Source: Odontocerum albicorne
Taxonomy: Eukaryota > Arthropoda > Insecta > Trichoptera > Odontoceridae
Assembly: GCA_949825065.1 (NCBI GenBank)
Contig: OX463854.1
Location: 11,693,112-11,757,111, forward strand
Direction of reading: 5' to 3'
Length of the DNA: 64,000 nt
The translations under genes were made by a program, and so were the position numbers. The notes beneath the pieces were generated by a model. It was not told the origin of the DNA, ran no database searches, and saw nothing but the letters and a program-made list of their open reading frames with translations. The first letter of the stretch is position 1. Each line of letters opens with the position of its first letter. Shown here piece by piece: positions 46,275-56,817 of this stretch.

Positions 46275-46995
46275 ATGTTAACAAAGAGAAAGATCGAATG
46301 AATGTTGCGAAATCCAGAATTATAGTGATAGAAAAGTGTCAAAGGAAAAGCAAATTCGATGTATGGATGAATAAAGAAAGATTAGGGTAATTCTACCAAA
46401 ATTATCAGACGATGGAAGAGTTACGAGGGATGTTGAAGGGCGTGTAGCGATAGAATAGAAAATTAACGGGTCACTATAAACATATTCGTATATACTCGAA
46501 CTGGACGGTATCCAAATCATCCAAGATGATAGTCCACAACATTATTTTAGTTCCAACTTTAACTTTAGTTTGAAAAACGTCGAACAAATACTGTAAAAAT
46601 GCGTGCACTTAGATGAATACATGGGGCGACAATGTATGGCAGAATACAGAATGAAATGATTAGGGTTGAATGTGAGCTTAAGGCTGATGTGTTGTGTGAT
46701 ATGAAGGAGACAACTCTGAGATAGTTTGGCTCGTGAAATGAATGAATGAAGAAAGACAAACAAAATAACAAATATACAGTGCTAATGTAATGAGAAGGCG
46801 CGGTAAAGGAAAATCAAGAAAACTGTGATCAGATCAAGTATTTTAAAAGCAGGAAATATACAAATTCAGACAAATGGTAGGAGCTGTATGAGAAGGTGTA
46901 TGGATGTAGAAAAGGTGATAAATGTATCGCAATAGAAAAATATGGCCCTCTCTCTTCCCTGTCTTCCCCGACAGGGAGACGGCGGGATTGTATGT
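46275..46995 (+). mobile_element. RTE-A LINE, copy 14
   Basis: GAATGTTGCGAAATCCAGAA corresponds to the MNIAKFKV segment of copy 10. Then GTAGCGATAG, TATACTCGAACTGGACGGTA, GAGGAGACAACTCTGAGATAG-like, and the tip CCGACAGGGAGACGGCGGGA then TTGTATGTATATA. All frames broken. Confidence 0.8.
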
Positions 46996-47131
46996 ATATA
47001 TTTAACAATTTTATTAAATTAGTATTTTTATACACAAACGATAAAAGGAACGGTACATTTCATGTTTTCAATAAACTTAAAAAAAACATTTCTTATCTTT
47101 TTTTTTCTTTTTTGTAAGTTCCTTTTTTTGG

Positions 47132-47611
47132 TTATTGCTCTACAGTGGTTCACTGAGGTGGACTGGGTCTCAAATTAAGTTATTGCCCTACAGTGGTTCA
47201 CTGAGGTGGACTGGGTCTCAAATTAAGTTATTGCCCTACAGTGGTTCACTGAGGTGGACTGGGTCTCAAATTAAGTTATTGCCCTACAGTGGTTCACTGA
47301 GGTGGACTGGGTCTCAAATTAAGTTATTGCCCTACAGTGGTTCACTGAGGTGGACTGGGTCTCAAATTAAGTTATTGCCCTACAGTGGTTCACTGAGGTG
47401 GACTGGGTCTCAAATTAAGTTATTGCCCTACAGTGGTTCACTGAGGTGGACTGGGTCTCAAATTAAGTTATTGCCCTACAGTGGTTCACTGAGGTGGACT
47501 GGGTCTCAAATTAAGTTATTGCCCTACAGTGGTTCACTGAGGTGGACTGGGTTTCAAATTAAGTTATTGCCCTACAGTGGTTCACTGAGGTGGACTGGGT
47601 CTCAAATTAAG
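47132..47611. repeat. Satellite, 10 x 48 bp
   Basis: Units start every 48 bp from 47132 and run from TTATTGCCCTACAGTGGTTC to GGACTGGGTCTCAAATTAAG. They are almost identical (first unit CTC for CCC, ninth GTTT for GTCT). 48 is a multiple of 3, so a plus-strand frame stays open, each unit reading YSGSLRWTGSQIK. Nothing suggests it is translated. Confidence 0.95.
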
Positions 47612-48113
47612 AACCGCTTTATTTGGGAGTATAGGGCTAATATACCTAATTTTGGTTATTGCCCTACAGTGGTTCACTGAGGTGGACTGGGTCTCAAATT
47701 AAGAACCGCTTTATTTGGGAGTATAGGGCTAATAGACCTAATTTTGGTTATTGCCCTACAGTGGTTCACTGAGGTGGACTGGGTCTCAAATTAAGAACCG
47801 CTTTATTTGGGAGTATAGGGCTAATAGACCTAATTTTGGTTATTGCCCTACAGTGGTTCACTGAGGTGGACTGGGTCTCAAATTAAGAACCGCTTTATTT
47901 GGGAGTATAGGGCTAATATACCTAATTTTGGTTATTGCCCTACAGTGGTTCACTGAGGTGGACTGGGTCTCAAATTAAGAACCGCTTTATTTGGGAGTAT
48001 AGGGCTAATAGACCTAATTTTGGTTATTGCCCTACAGTGGTTCACTGAGGTGGACTGGGTCTCAAATTAAGAACCGCTTTATTTGGGAGTATAGGGCTAA
48101 TAGACCTAATTTT
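47564..48113. repeat. Higher-order satellite, 6 x 92 bp
   Basis: Each unit is the 48-bp monomer plus a 44-bp segment starting AACCGCTTTATTTGGGAGTA and ending CCTAATTTTGG. Units start at 47564, 47656, 47748, 47840, 47932 and 48024. A GACC/TACC variant alternates among units. The first 48-mer is shared with the preceding array. Confidence 0.95.
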
Positions 48114-48115
48114 TT

Positions 48116-48585
48116 CGATCGATCATCCGGAGTGGCTGCCCATTTGCGTAACTTCCTCTAGTGTCGGAAGGAAACAGCATTGAAGTCTTCAAGAAGCTTG
48201 TTGACATTTTTTGAAAAACTCGAAACGCTTTTGGATTGATTTCGATATAAAAAATTAAAACTATTTAATTTTTTTCTTATATTACAGTATTTCCAAGAGC
48301 TTCCAAAATATTTAGATATAGTGATTTCTTGTTTGTCTCTTGAAAAAGTATTGAACAATATAAAACGTTAGTGTTCGCTGTTCAAAATAAATATTAACAT
48401 TTTAAGTTGTTTAGCAAAACACTGTTTTTTTTCCACTTAACATATTTCAATATTACAATAACATTTTAAAATATATTTAACTTTGGATTGTGATTTTACT
48501 CTATATTTTCAAAAAACCTTAAACATTATTTATTATTAAAGATTAAATACACAATTTTATACAAATTTAAAAAAAGTAAACAAAA
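48116..48585. other. No recognised feature
   Basis: AT-rich. 48582-48586 (A5) and 48569-48575 (A7) read as T runs on the minus strand and can terminate tRNA-Met copy 2. Confidence 0.5.
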
Positions 48586-48589
48586 ATAA

Positions 48590-48662
48590 TGCCCCGGGTG
48601 AGGCTCGAACTCACGACCTTAAGATTATGAGACTTACGCGCTGCCCACTGCGCCACCGAGGC
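48590..48662 (-). tRNA. tRNA-Met (CAT), elongator, copy 2
   Basis: Identical to copy 1 except one D-loop base (AGTGGGCA instead of AGTAGGCA). Complete cloverleaf, anticodon CAT, both internal promoter boxes intact. Flanks differ from copy 1 beyond a few bases, so it is a separate locus 3.6 kb away in the same orientation. Confidence 0.95.
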
Positions 48663-48664
48663 TT

Positions 48665-49734
48665 GTGGTTTGGATGATTGTTTTAAAACACATGAGTGTT
48701 TCCACAATATTTATGAAATATTTATCGGTGTTCCAGTCCATTAAAATGTGATAAATATTGAAAACGTTCATTAAAAAATCTTATTTGTCTAAGCGGCTTC
48801 ATGATATAAAAGTTAAAAATATCCTTATCTTCGTTAATGATAACCATAACAATGGATAAATAAATTACTTAAGTAAATTAAAAAATTGTCAAAGTAAAAT
48901 ATATCAACAATTTAAAAAAAGCGTTTTCTGATCATTTGTATTTTTATTTATGGTAAGTTTTACACGTTCACTTTTAACCATGCGAAATCGAGTGGTGTAA
49001 AGTGCACACTAGGCGTAACCCACGCGATATTGAGTGGTGACCTGTACTAACTTATGATACATGAGCTGGTATAGCCGGTGTGGCCGAATTTATTGGGAAG
49101 TGGATTTATTCCTCGCGGTCATATGTAGACAAGAGTCATTTTACATTTTATACAATACAAAAAAAGTTCAAAATTGGAAACATGACAGTATTTATTTACT
49201 TTGCAAAATCAATAAAATTAATAACGTCTCAAATATATATCAAGATCAGATGAAATTAAAATTTATTTGCGCGTACTTTACCTACAAGTGATGGATAGCT
49301 TGTTCGGAGTTTCGGTCCGATGGTAGGACACCTTACTCCTTGTGACGTAACAATTCCCGACGAAATTTTACAGCAACCGCATACGATTTTGAATATACAA
49401 GCTCGCGTTAAATGAGATGGTTTTAACGTTTATCCTACGTTTATATTTTTACTTAAAATAATGCATTATTAGTCTGATATCGCCAATAAAATTCATTACA
49501 AATGTCCAATCACGTGACTTAAAATGTTTTTTTTTTAATAAATAGTAAGTGTTTTTAATTTTCATTACCCATGTATAATAAAATTCACAAATTATGACCC
49601 TAATTACTGAAAATTAGAAAAAAACACGTTGGTCCTGGGTTGGGACTAAATCTATTATTCATGGTAACTTCTTTTGTTTGCATTCAACTCCTTTTCATTA
49701 ATATGTCTCAAGTTTTAGTAACCCTGTTTTAGAA
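48665..49734. other. No recognised feature
   Basis: AT-rich up to the mariner target site. Confidence 0.5.
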
Positions 49735-49736
49735 TA

Positions 49737-51024
49737 TTGGGTCCTTACATGTGAAATTGGCGTTTTGCCGTACTGGCAACTTTGATCTCAAATATCTTCT
49801 CTTTGGTTAGGAACTCCAAATTAAAATTTATACAGCTATTTACTCAAGTGTTTGTGTTTCGAAAATTATAATTCATTTGTTTTTTCCTCAATTGTTTTTT
49901 TTCTTTGCGTCTCTCAGTTTACAAAATGGAAAACTTGAAATATCGCGTTATTTACGAGTACGAGTTCCACCGTGGCACCAGTGCTGCAGAAACGGCTCGA
50001 AGGATTAATGATGTGTATGGCGACGGTGCCGCAAAAGAAAACACAGTGCGTTTTTGGTTCCAACGTTTTCGTTCTGGAAATTTCGACCTGCAGAAAAAGC
50101 CCCGTGGACGGCCGGAGACCAAAGTTGATAAATGAAGAATTGAAGGCTATTGTGGAAGCGGATCCATCGCAAACCACGTCCGAGTTAGCTGCAGGCTGCG
50201 GTGTTAGTGATAAAACTGTTTTAATCCACTTGAAGCAAATTGGGAAGGTGAAAAAGCTTGAAAGGTGGGTACCTCACGAATTGAGTGAAGCAAATCAACA
50301 AACGCGCGTTGACTGCTGCGTTGCATTACTCAACCGGCACAATAATGAAGAGATTTTGAATCGAATCATTACCTGTGATGAAAAGTGGATCCTGTATGAT
50401 AATCGGAAGCGCTCATCGCAATGGCTGAACCCTGCCGAACCAGCCAAACCATGCGCCAAGCGAAAATTGACTCCAAAAAAGTTACTTGTGAGCGTTTGGT
50501 GGACTAGTGCTGGTGTCGTTCACTACAGCTTTCTTAAATCTGGCCAGACGATTACGGCAGATGTCTATTGTCAGCAACTGCAAACCATGATGGAAAAGCT
50601 AGCTGCTAAACAACCGAGGCTGGTTAATCGCTCTAGGCCACTGCTGCTTCATGATAACGCTAGACCACACACTGCACAACAGACGGCTACCAAATTAGAA
50701 GAGCTTCAATTGGAATGTCTAAGACATCCACCGTACTATCCGGACCTTGCCCCGACAGATTACTATTTTTTTCGAAATTTGGATAACTTCTTGCAAGGGA
50801 AAAAATTCAACTCCGATGGGGCAGTCCAAACCGACTTCAAAGATTTTATTGATTCCCGTTCGAATGGTTTTTTTAGTAAAGGGATCGATGAACTACCTAT
50901 GAGATGGCAAAAGTGCATAGATAGCAATGGTACATACTTTGATTAAATAAATATATTATATTAAAAAAAAATCAACTTTATGTTCCTCCCAAACAAAACG
51001 CCGGTTTCATATGTGGGTACCTAA
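49737..51024 (+). mobile_element. DD34D mariner element, nearly intact
   Basis: 1288 bp, flanked by TA on both sides (49735-49736 and 51025-51026). Inverted ends of about 31 bp: TTGGGTCCTTACATGTGAAA at the left against the inverse of the right end, TTAGGTACCCACATATGAAA, both continuing into GGCGTTTTG. It carries a single transposase gene. Ends, target duplication and gene all survive, so only the frameshift (and a few end mismatches) appear to stop autonomy. Confidence 0.95.
49926..50946 (+). pseudogene. Mariner transposase with one frameshift
   Basis: ATG at 49926 (MENLKYRVIYEYEF), stop at 50944. 68 codons are followed by one extra A in a short A run at 50130-50132, which brings TGA at once. 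The next frame continues (NEELKAIVEADPSQTT) for 271 codons, total about 339 residues, normal for mariner. The N-terminal half holds two helix-turn-helix regions and the WVPHELSE linker. Catalytic DD34D: D in TCDEKWILYDN, D in LLHDNARPHTA, D in YPDLAPTDYYFF (34 residues between the last two; Y replaces the common S in PYSPD). The C-terminus is WQKCIDSNGTYFD. It acts by cut-and-paste at TA. Closest remembered relatives are Hsmar1/cecropia-type elements. Confidence 0.95.
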
Positions 51025-51026
51025 TA

Positions 51027-51420
51027 TTTAAAGCAAAAAATAATATTTTTTTACCTAAAAAAATATTATTAACTTTGATTTTTTTGGTTTTTTGATTACT
51101 CTTTGGTTATTTTTTTTTCATATATTTGAACGGTCAAATTACGTTTTTCGTTACAAAAAAAACATTAATATTGACATATACATATGCATTGTTATATGTG
51201 TACTATATGGTATACTAAAAGATAAATCGATAATTTGACGAGCCTACACAATCAGTTAATATAATTAAGCGTTTAATTCGGCTTACATGAAAGCGAGCTT
51301 ATATAATTTATTTGATTCATGCCAGCAAGAATAACATCTTTACTTTCCTTATGTAAGAAGTCCAAGTCAATTGAAACTCCACACAATGCCTATACTGATC
51401 GCCTAACCGATTACGTCTTA
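51027..51420. other. No recognised feature
   Basis: AT-rich. Confidence 0.5.
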
Positions 51421-51425
51421 TTATA

Positions 51426-52500
51426 CAGGGTGCGTTTTATGTTCCAGGTCGATGTTTTTTATAATAACTTTTAAATGAAACACAATTTTATAATTTATAT
51501 TCACCATTATTTATGGAATACAATGTCGGTCAAGTGGCCACCTCTGGCCGTGGCGCAAAAGCAAGTTCTTTTAAGCAAATTTTTCATAACATTCTCGCAG
51601 ACTTCTGGTGTTATTTCAGCAATTTCTTTTCGAATGTGGTCCTTAAGCATCGGTATTGTAGTTGGTTTGTTGGTGTACACCTTTTACTTTAGTACCCCCA
51701 TAGGAAATAATCGGGGGCGGTTAAATCAGGGGATCGTGGGGGCCAGTTGATATCACCACTTTTTGACATTATTCGGCCGGGAAAAGTTTCTCGCAAAATT
51801 TGCATCGTAGCACGAGCTATGTGTGATGTGGCACCGTCTTGTTGAAACCACATATGCTGTAGAAACCCAATTGATCCAATTCGGGCACAATAACGATTAC
51901 CAACATGTCACGATAGCGATCATCAGTAACTGTTACAGCATTACCTCTAGCATATTCAGATAAATATGGCCCGATGATGCCGTCGGCCTAAATGGCGCAC
52001 CATACAGTCACTCTACGAGGGTGTAAAGGTCGTTGGTGTATCAATTGAAGATTTTCAGTACCCCAATAGCGGCTATTCTGTTTATTAACAAAGTTGTTGG
52101 TGTATCAATTGAGGATTTTCAGTACCTCAATAGAGGCTATTCTGTTTATTAACAAAACCAACCAAGTCAAAATGTGCCTTGTCGCTCATGATGATTTTTT
52201 GCCAAAAATAGTGGTCGTCTATACCAATCTGTAAAACTCGAGCACTCCAATCTCGCCGCCGTTTATGGTCATTTTCCCGTAGCTCTTGTGTCAATTGGAT
52301 TTTATACGGATAAAAATGCAAAAAAAATTTGATAATTTTTAACAAACATGATGGAGACATTCCCAATTCTTGTGCACGGGGTCGATGAGAGGTGCATGGA
52401 CGTTCACAAACACTCTGTCTCACTGCATCATTTTTTTCTGACGTACGTTGGCTGCGTACATGTGTTATACACATACAAATAATAATTACAACATCAACAT
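51426..52500 (-). mobile_element. DD41D mariner/Tc1-type element, broken
   Basis: The left end begins ACAGGGTGCGTTTTATGTTC. Minus-strand coding starts near 52474 (MCITHVRSQRTSEKNDAVRQ) and passes SDKAHFDLVGFVNKQN, VTVWCAI, WFQQDGATSHIARAT and WPPRSPDLTAPDYFLWGY. The second and third catalytic Asp are separated by 41 residues, which I know from rosa-type (DD41D) elements. A premature stop follows WCAI, frames shift, and a 65-bp tandem duplication (52032-52160) disrupts the centre. The right end is unclear. Confidence 0.85.
52032..52160. repeat. 65-bp tandem duplication inside the DD41D element
   Basis: GTTGGTGTATCAATTGA, AGATTTTCAGTACC and GGCTATTCTGTTTATTAACA occur twice in a row. The two units differ at about four sites, so the duplication is not very recent. 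Confidence 0.85.
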
Positions 52501-52504
52501 AATA

Positions 52505-53285
52505 AAACTGTTTTTAGTTTTATTATGTTGCCGTTTTAATTATTAAAGACACTTCTTGTTTACACGTTAAACAAGCGAACTGAATTTTAATGTATCTACG
52601 ATTTTTTGTTTGTTCGTTTGAAGTCTTTATTAAAAGTCTGGATTGAAAAAGTGGGTAATTTTTATTTCACGTTTATCTTGTGAGAGAACTTTCAGTGACA
52701 TTTGTTAAGGAACTTTTTCTCATTCAACGAGGAAGAGAGAGCACTTTTCGAAACTCACCTAATTAAATGGAGTTAAATTAAATTTTGACAACAGAGACGC
52801 CTCACGCACGGAGTTCAAAACTGAATTGTTTTTCGCATTATTCGGAGCGCTGAGGTGAAATTACTTTACGTTTCAGTGAACATAGTTCCGAGACGAGGAT
52901 ACGACGACTTGAAATTCAAGATAAATTTATTTTGATTACATCTAACAAATTCATGAAAGATGTTTATTTGTTTTCTTAATTTATTTACACCAGGAGATAC
53001 ATTTAAACATATTTGATTATTTTAGTCACATGTTTGTAACTATCACGTGAAAATTTCAGTTAAAATTTAGACTACCTTACAAAAAAGCTTTCACTCGTGT
53101 AGGTTTTTCATTAATTCATATACTGTTGTTGCTAAATCCACGTGCGGTAGTATTTCCAATATGTGAGATGACGAACTGTGATTTACTTGCCCACTGCAAT
53201 GGTTTTTAACCCGATGGTTTTATTACTGTGACCAAATAACTATGTTAGTGTATTCTTGCATCGTTCTTAAACATGTTTACCTCAT
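52505..53285. other. No recognised feature
   Basis: A somewhat GC-richer stretch at 52700-52920 has no motif I can name. Confidence 0.4.
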
Positions 53286-53289
53286 CGAT

Positions 53290-53690
53290 TCGGATAGGTT
53301 GAGGGTACCATAAGAATGAATTAATGAAATGAAACCTGAGTATGATCATAACAAAAAACAAAGGTTCTCAAAAAAACGAACTATTGGTATGGTTTATAAC
53401 TTGTGGGATATAATTCACACGTATGATACTCTTCAATATATTAGTATTCGCAACGCGGACATATTGAAGTGCGTTAACATCAATTTTGATAGGTTGAGTG
53501 TACCATACGAATGAATTAATTAAATGAAACCTGAGTGTGACCATAACATAAAACGGAGGTTCTCAAAAGTAACTAACCATTAGTATGGTTTATGGCTTGT
53601 GGGATCTAAATCACTCGTATGATACTCTTCAGGATGTCATTAGTCTTGTTGAAGTGCGTGATCATAACCTTGTCTTCAGGTTTTACAACA
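53290..53690. repeat. Two direct repeats of about 196 bp, with SINE-B-like parts
   Basis: GATAGGTTGAG then GTACCATA, AAACCTGAGT and TGATACTCTTCA recur with a 196-bp spacing (53293 and 53489). Parts resemble the 3' region of SINE-B (TTCAATAT...TTGAAGTGCG). Confidence 0.65.
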
Positions 53691-53879
53691 ACTGGCGTAG
53701 GTACACATGGTGGCAATACTACCGCACGTGAAGATGCGATAACATTCGAACATGCCTAGGTTTAATTCAATTCGCTTGAGATAAGCCGAGGAAAACGATT
53801 AGAATTGTGGGCAAACAACTCCGGTTCACACTTCACTACTAATATGCGAATTTTTGGCCAAAACCAACACCGTCGTGAT

Positions 53880-54137
53880 GCCATAGCCATCATGATGCTC
53901 ATCAGGTATGCCTCCCTGCGACTTTTTTCCTGTTACCGAAGATGCAGAGGACGTTGAAGGGACAACATTTTGTGACCATAGAGGAAATAAAGGCAAAATC
54001 TTTGGGTGAGTGAGTGAGGCTATCTCAAAAAGTGCGTTCCACAAATGTTATCGGATTGGAAAAAAACGTTGGCAAAAGTGTATTTTATCCTATGGGGACT
54101 ACTTTGAAGGGGTCAATATTAATATTAATGATTAAGT
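53880..54137 (+). mobile_element. Mariner-like transposase C-terminus, decayed
   Basis: With frameshifts the plus strand reads CDFF, then LPKMQRTLKGQHFVTIEEIK, AKSLGE, SKSAFHKCYRIGKKRWQKCI and SYGDYFEGV. This is the last third of a mariner-family transposase, containing the third catalytic Asp (CDFF). No ends identified. Confidence 0.75.
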
Positions 54138-54139
54138 AA

Positions 54140-54410
54140 ATAATGTTTGATAAAAATACATTTTTCGTAATTTTTTTAATCAAATCTCGAATACAATAAT
54201 CGTTTTATAACAGTTCAGAAATGTTATAAAAACAACATTGAGACCGTGTACGGCGCGGTTTAAAATTCTAGTGAATAAATAATAAATTATGTATTAAAAC
54301 TATACAAACTGTGTCAGAACATAGAAGTTCGATATATTTTTTTTTGTAAAAATGTTAATTTAATAATTGATGGTATTTTAATATTAACGAAAAGAAAATA
54401 TAAATGTGAT
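54140..54410. other. No recognised feature
   Basis: AT-rich. Confidence 0.5.
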
Positions 54411-54416
54411 ACTTAC

Positions 54417-54488
54417 ACTTTCGTTGCCTCTTGTAAATTTCCGTAAAATATATCCAGATCCCAAACCCGTGACTCCATCAACTGGAAG
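54417..54488 (-). CDS. Candidate exon, product unknown
   Basis: On the minus strand the acceptor ATTTTGTTCCAG precedes CTTCCAGTTG, and a consensus donor GTAAGT follows CGAAAGT. The 72-nt interval has two open frames: LPVDGVTGLGSGYILRKFTR in phase 0, and FQLMESRVWDLDIFYGNLQE in phase 2. It lies 27 kb upstream of the guanylyl cyclase exons on the same strand, and phase 0 would fit the start of the exon at 27771. Neither peptide resembles the part of that domain I would expect. A separate gene or a chance exon is possible. Confidence 0.35.
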
Positions 54489-54887
54489 CTGGAACAAAAT
54501 AATTTTTATCTCATAGTAATTTAAAATTTTTGTTTGCTTTATTTAAACTAACTGCGGCATATGTACAATCACGTTAATATTGTTATAGCTTTACGAAAAA
54601 ATTGGTTTAATGTAAATTTTCAGTTTTAAGGCATATCAATGAAATTGTGTCAAATTGAACCATTCTTTTGGCGAGAGTTGTCAAATATCACAAACACATG
54701 CTGCTTGAAATGTTGGATGAGTGAATTTCGCGGGCGTAAATCAGTTGTTTTAGAACAGCCAATGAGCCTCGCTTGCCCTTGCGGGGGTATATAGAGGAAA
54801 TATTTTCGATTTATTTTTTCCATGCACAAAACTTTCGCCTCCTCTATATTTATACGTCTCGTCATCCTTTTATGATGCAACAACTGC

Positions 54888-54961
54888 GATTGCCACATTA
54901 AGTGCCACAAAATTAAGTACATTTTGTGGTATTTAATTTTGTGGTGCTTAATGTGGCAATC
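54888..54961. repeat. Long hairpin, 29-bp arms with two mismatches
   Basis: Left arm starts GATTGCCACATTAAG. Right arm ends CTTAATGTGGCAATC. The middle part CCACAAAATTAA also pairs. The right arm overlaps the 3' end of a LINE-J copy (54950-55205). Confidence 0.85.
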
Positions 54962-55210
54962 TCTTCCAGTTAACCAGACAAAAGTAAATAAAGGAAGATA
55001 ATGAGACCTCATCGATCAAAGAATAAAACAAAGGGATGGTGGAGAGGAAAGAAAAATCAGGAATGACACGTGTTATTTCTGACTTGAAATTTAGAGATTT
55101 TTCAGTGGCATTTTAAAAATAACTAATGACGAAGCGAGCCTGCACTAGCTGTAATTAGTTCCAGAGTCTCACTGTATGGACAGTAAAGGACGACGTAAAA
55201 AATAAGTACG
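54950..55210 (-). mobile_element. LINE-J 3' end, minus strand
   Basis: Parallel to 62205-62590: GGCAATCTCTTCCAGTTAAC, CAGACAAAAGTAAATAAAGG, GATGGTGGAGAGGAAAG, CAGGAATGACACGTGTTATT, TAATGACGAAGCGAGCC, TCCAGAGTCTCACTGTATGG. Confidence 0.8.
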
Positions 55211-55214
55211 GTAA

Positions 55215-55875
55215 CTTCTAGAATATTTTTTTGTCTCTTACTTTTAATTAATGACTTATTATGAATATTGTTACAAATTTTTCATTCTTTATGTCTTATA
55301 TTTCATATTTATTTTTTTATGTCAGAGTGGTTTTCATTTCACGTGTCATTTATATTTTTTATTTGTATCACTGATCTTAATTATTTTGTATTGTTTTTAT
55401 TTTAATAATTTTTTGGCAAAGGTTTGGACCGAAAATGAATAAATTAAGAAAATAAAAATAAACTTGAATGCTCATCTATGGGTTAAAAATTTTGGGAAAC
55501 GTTGCTTGAATTAAAAGCGAAGGTCGAGCAAATTGTAGGGCCTATAGACAAAATTTGTTTCAACTATTTGAAGAGTCAAAATTCCTGTTTAACGGAGGAC
55601 TTGTATAGGCTTTCAGGAGTGTGTGGGGTTTAGTGTTTCATAAATTAAGATGAGATTAAGCTGAGAGGCGTAGTATCTATTTCTGTTGGAGATTTTGGTG
55701 GATTAAATTTAAATCTATAGACATCAGATGAGATCAGATGTAGTAAACTAAAAAAAATCAAACAATTAATTTTGTATTTTTTAATGGTTTTAATTTACCA
55801 AAGTGTTCATAATAGTGATTGTGTTCATTTTTAAAGCATTTTTTATAGCTTATGTATTTTTTATTTATATGTACA
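55215..55875. other. No recognised feature
   Basis: AT-rich. Confidence 0.5.
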
Positions 55876-55879
55876 AGTA

Positions 55880-56431
55880 AAGGGTCTTTGAAATTGAACG
55901 GTTTTTTTTTATTCCATTTTTTTAATTCTTGAATAAAACACACAATTTGCTTTGATTTTAAAAAGCTTTTTATTGGTCATTGAAGTATAATGCATGATAT
56001 TTAAACACAAAAAACGATATCCGTCAAATGTCCATCTCTTGCAGCTCCACAGATATCCACTCTTGTCAAAATTTTCGATGACATTTTGGCATAACTGCGG
56101 TTCTAACTCACCAATAACGCGAATAATTTTGTCTTTCAGCTCAGGAATGAATTAGGGGTCATTCTTATTGACCTGGCTTTTCACGTAACCCCAGAGAAAA
56201 TAGTCGAATGGTGTCAGATCACATGATCTTGGTGGCCAATTAACATCACCGTTTCCGGAGATTACAATACATAAAATAATTCTCAATTTGAACGCGTTGT
56301 TGCATTGTGTACGACTCCATTTTTATAAATTTCATACATTACACTTCTCAAATGTCACAAGACCCAGGCAAGTTCGCGACGTCGTCTGTGTTTTATCCAA
56401 GAATTTAAAAAACCGCTCAGTTTGAAAGACC
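55880..56431 (-). mobile_element. Internally deleted mariner/Tc1 derivative, copy 2
   Basis: TA then AAGGGTCTTTGAAATTGAAC at the left, CCGCTCAGTTTGAAAGACC at the right. The last few bases and the right TA are altered. The minus strand reads an N-terminal stub (MESYTMQQRVQI), then after the deletion SRSCDLTPFDYFLWGY-like sequence, VKSQVNKNDP and on to the C-terminus. Same deletion junction as 14743-15249, opposite orientation. Confidence 0.85.
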
Positions 56432-56434
56432 TGA

Positions 56435-56640
56435 GTGAATTCGTCGTCATCATTGCTGGGCCGCGTAAATGAGGATCCCCTAGCGATTCCAACGTCAATA
56501 TTGGAAAGCAAAGCTGTGTTTTCGTCTTTTTCTTCTTTTTTCTTCTCTTTAAGTGAGTGAACCGTTGCACACCAGCAAATTCACCGGTCCCACCGCTATA
56601 CTGGATCTGGTGGCATATCGAAGACGATCGGAGCACAACG
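56435..56640 (-). other. Unassigned, protein-like segment
   Basis: The minus strand reads TALLSNIDVGIARGSSFTRP then SNDDDEFTQ up to the transposon end, with coding-like composition. No acceptor splice site: upstream sequence on that strand is purine-rich. It could be a relic of another element or a processed pseudogene. Confidence 0.25.
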
Positions 56641-56815
56641 TTTTGTTTTCTTTATTTTTTTAAAGAATACATATGACCGAAGTCACAGGTATCTTTATAT
56701 CCCCGAATACTAGGCCGAAAAAACGTCTTTGTCATTCGAAGAGCGTTGCACAGCGTAGGGCTCGAACCTTCTACACGTAAGTCCATTGCTTTACCACGCG
56801 GCCATGCACCTGAGT
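56640..56815 (-). mobile_element. tRNA-derived SINE of a third type
   Basis: The minus strand starts GGTGCATGGCCGCGTGGTAA (box A), then GAAGGTTCGAGCCCTACG (box B), followed by a non-tRNA body with TTCGGCCTAGTATTCGGGGA. The anticodon arm is not a sound tRNA stem, so this is a SINE or tRNA pseudogene. Confidence 0.6.
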
Positions 56816-56817
56816 GA

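Noticed and set aside
47135..47680. 181-codon frame with YSGSLRWTGSQIK repeats
   Set aside because: Explained by a 48-bp satellite whose length is a multiple of three; no start context, splice site or codon signal supports translation.
56740..56815. Functional tRNA gene
   Set aside because: Boxes A and B are present, but the anticodon and acceptor stems do not pair; treated as a SINE head.
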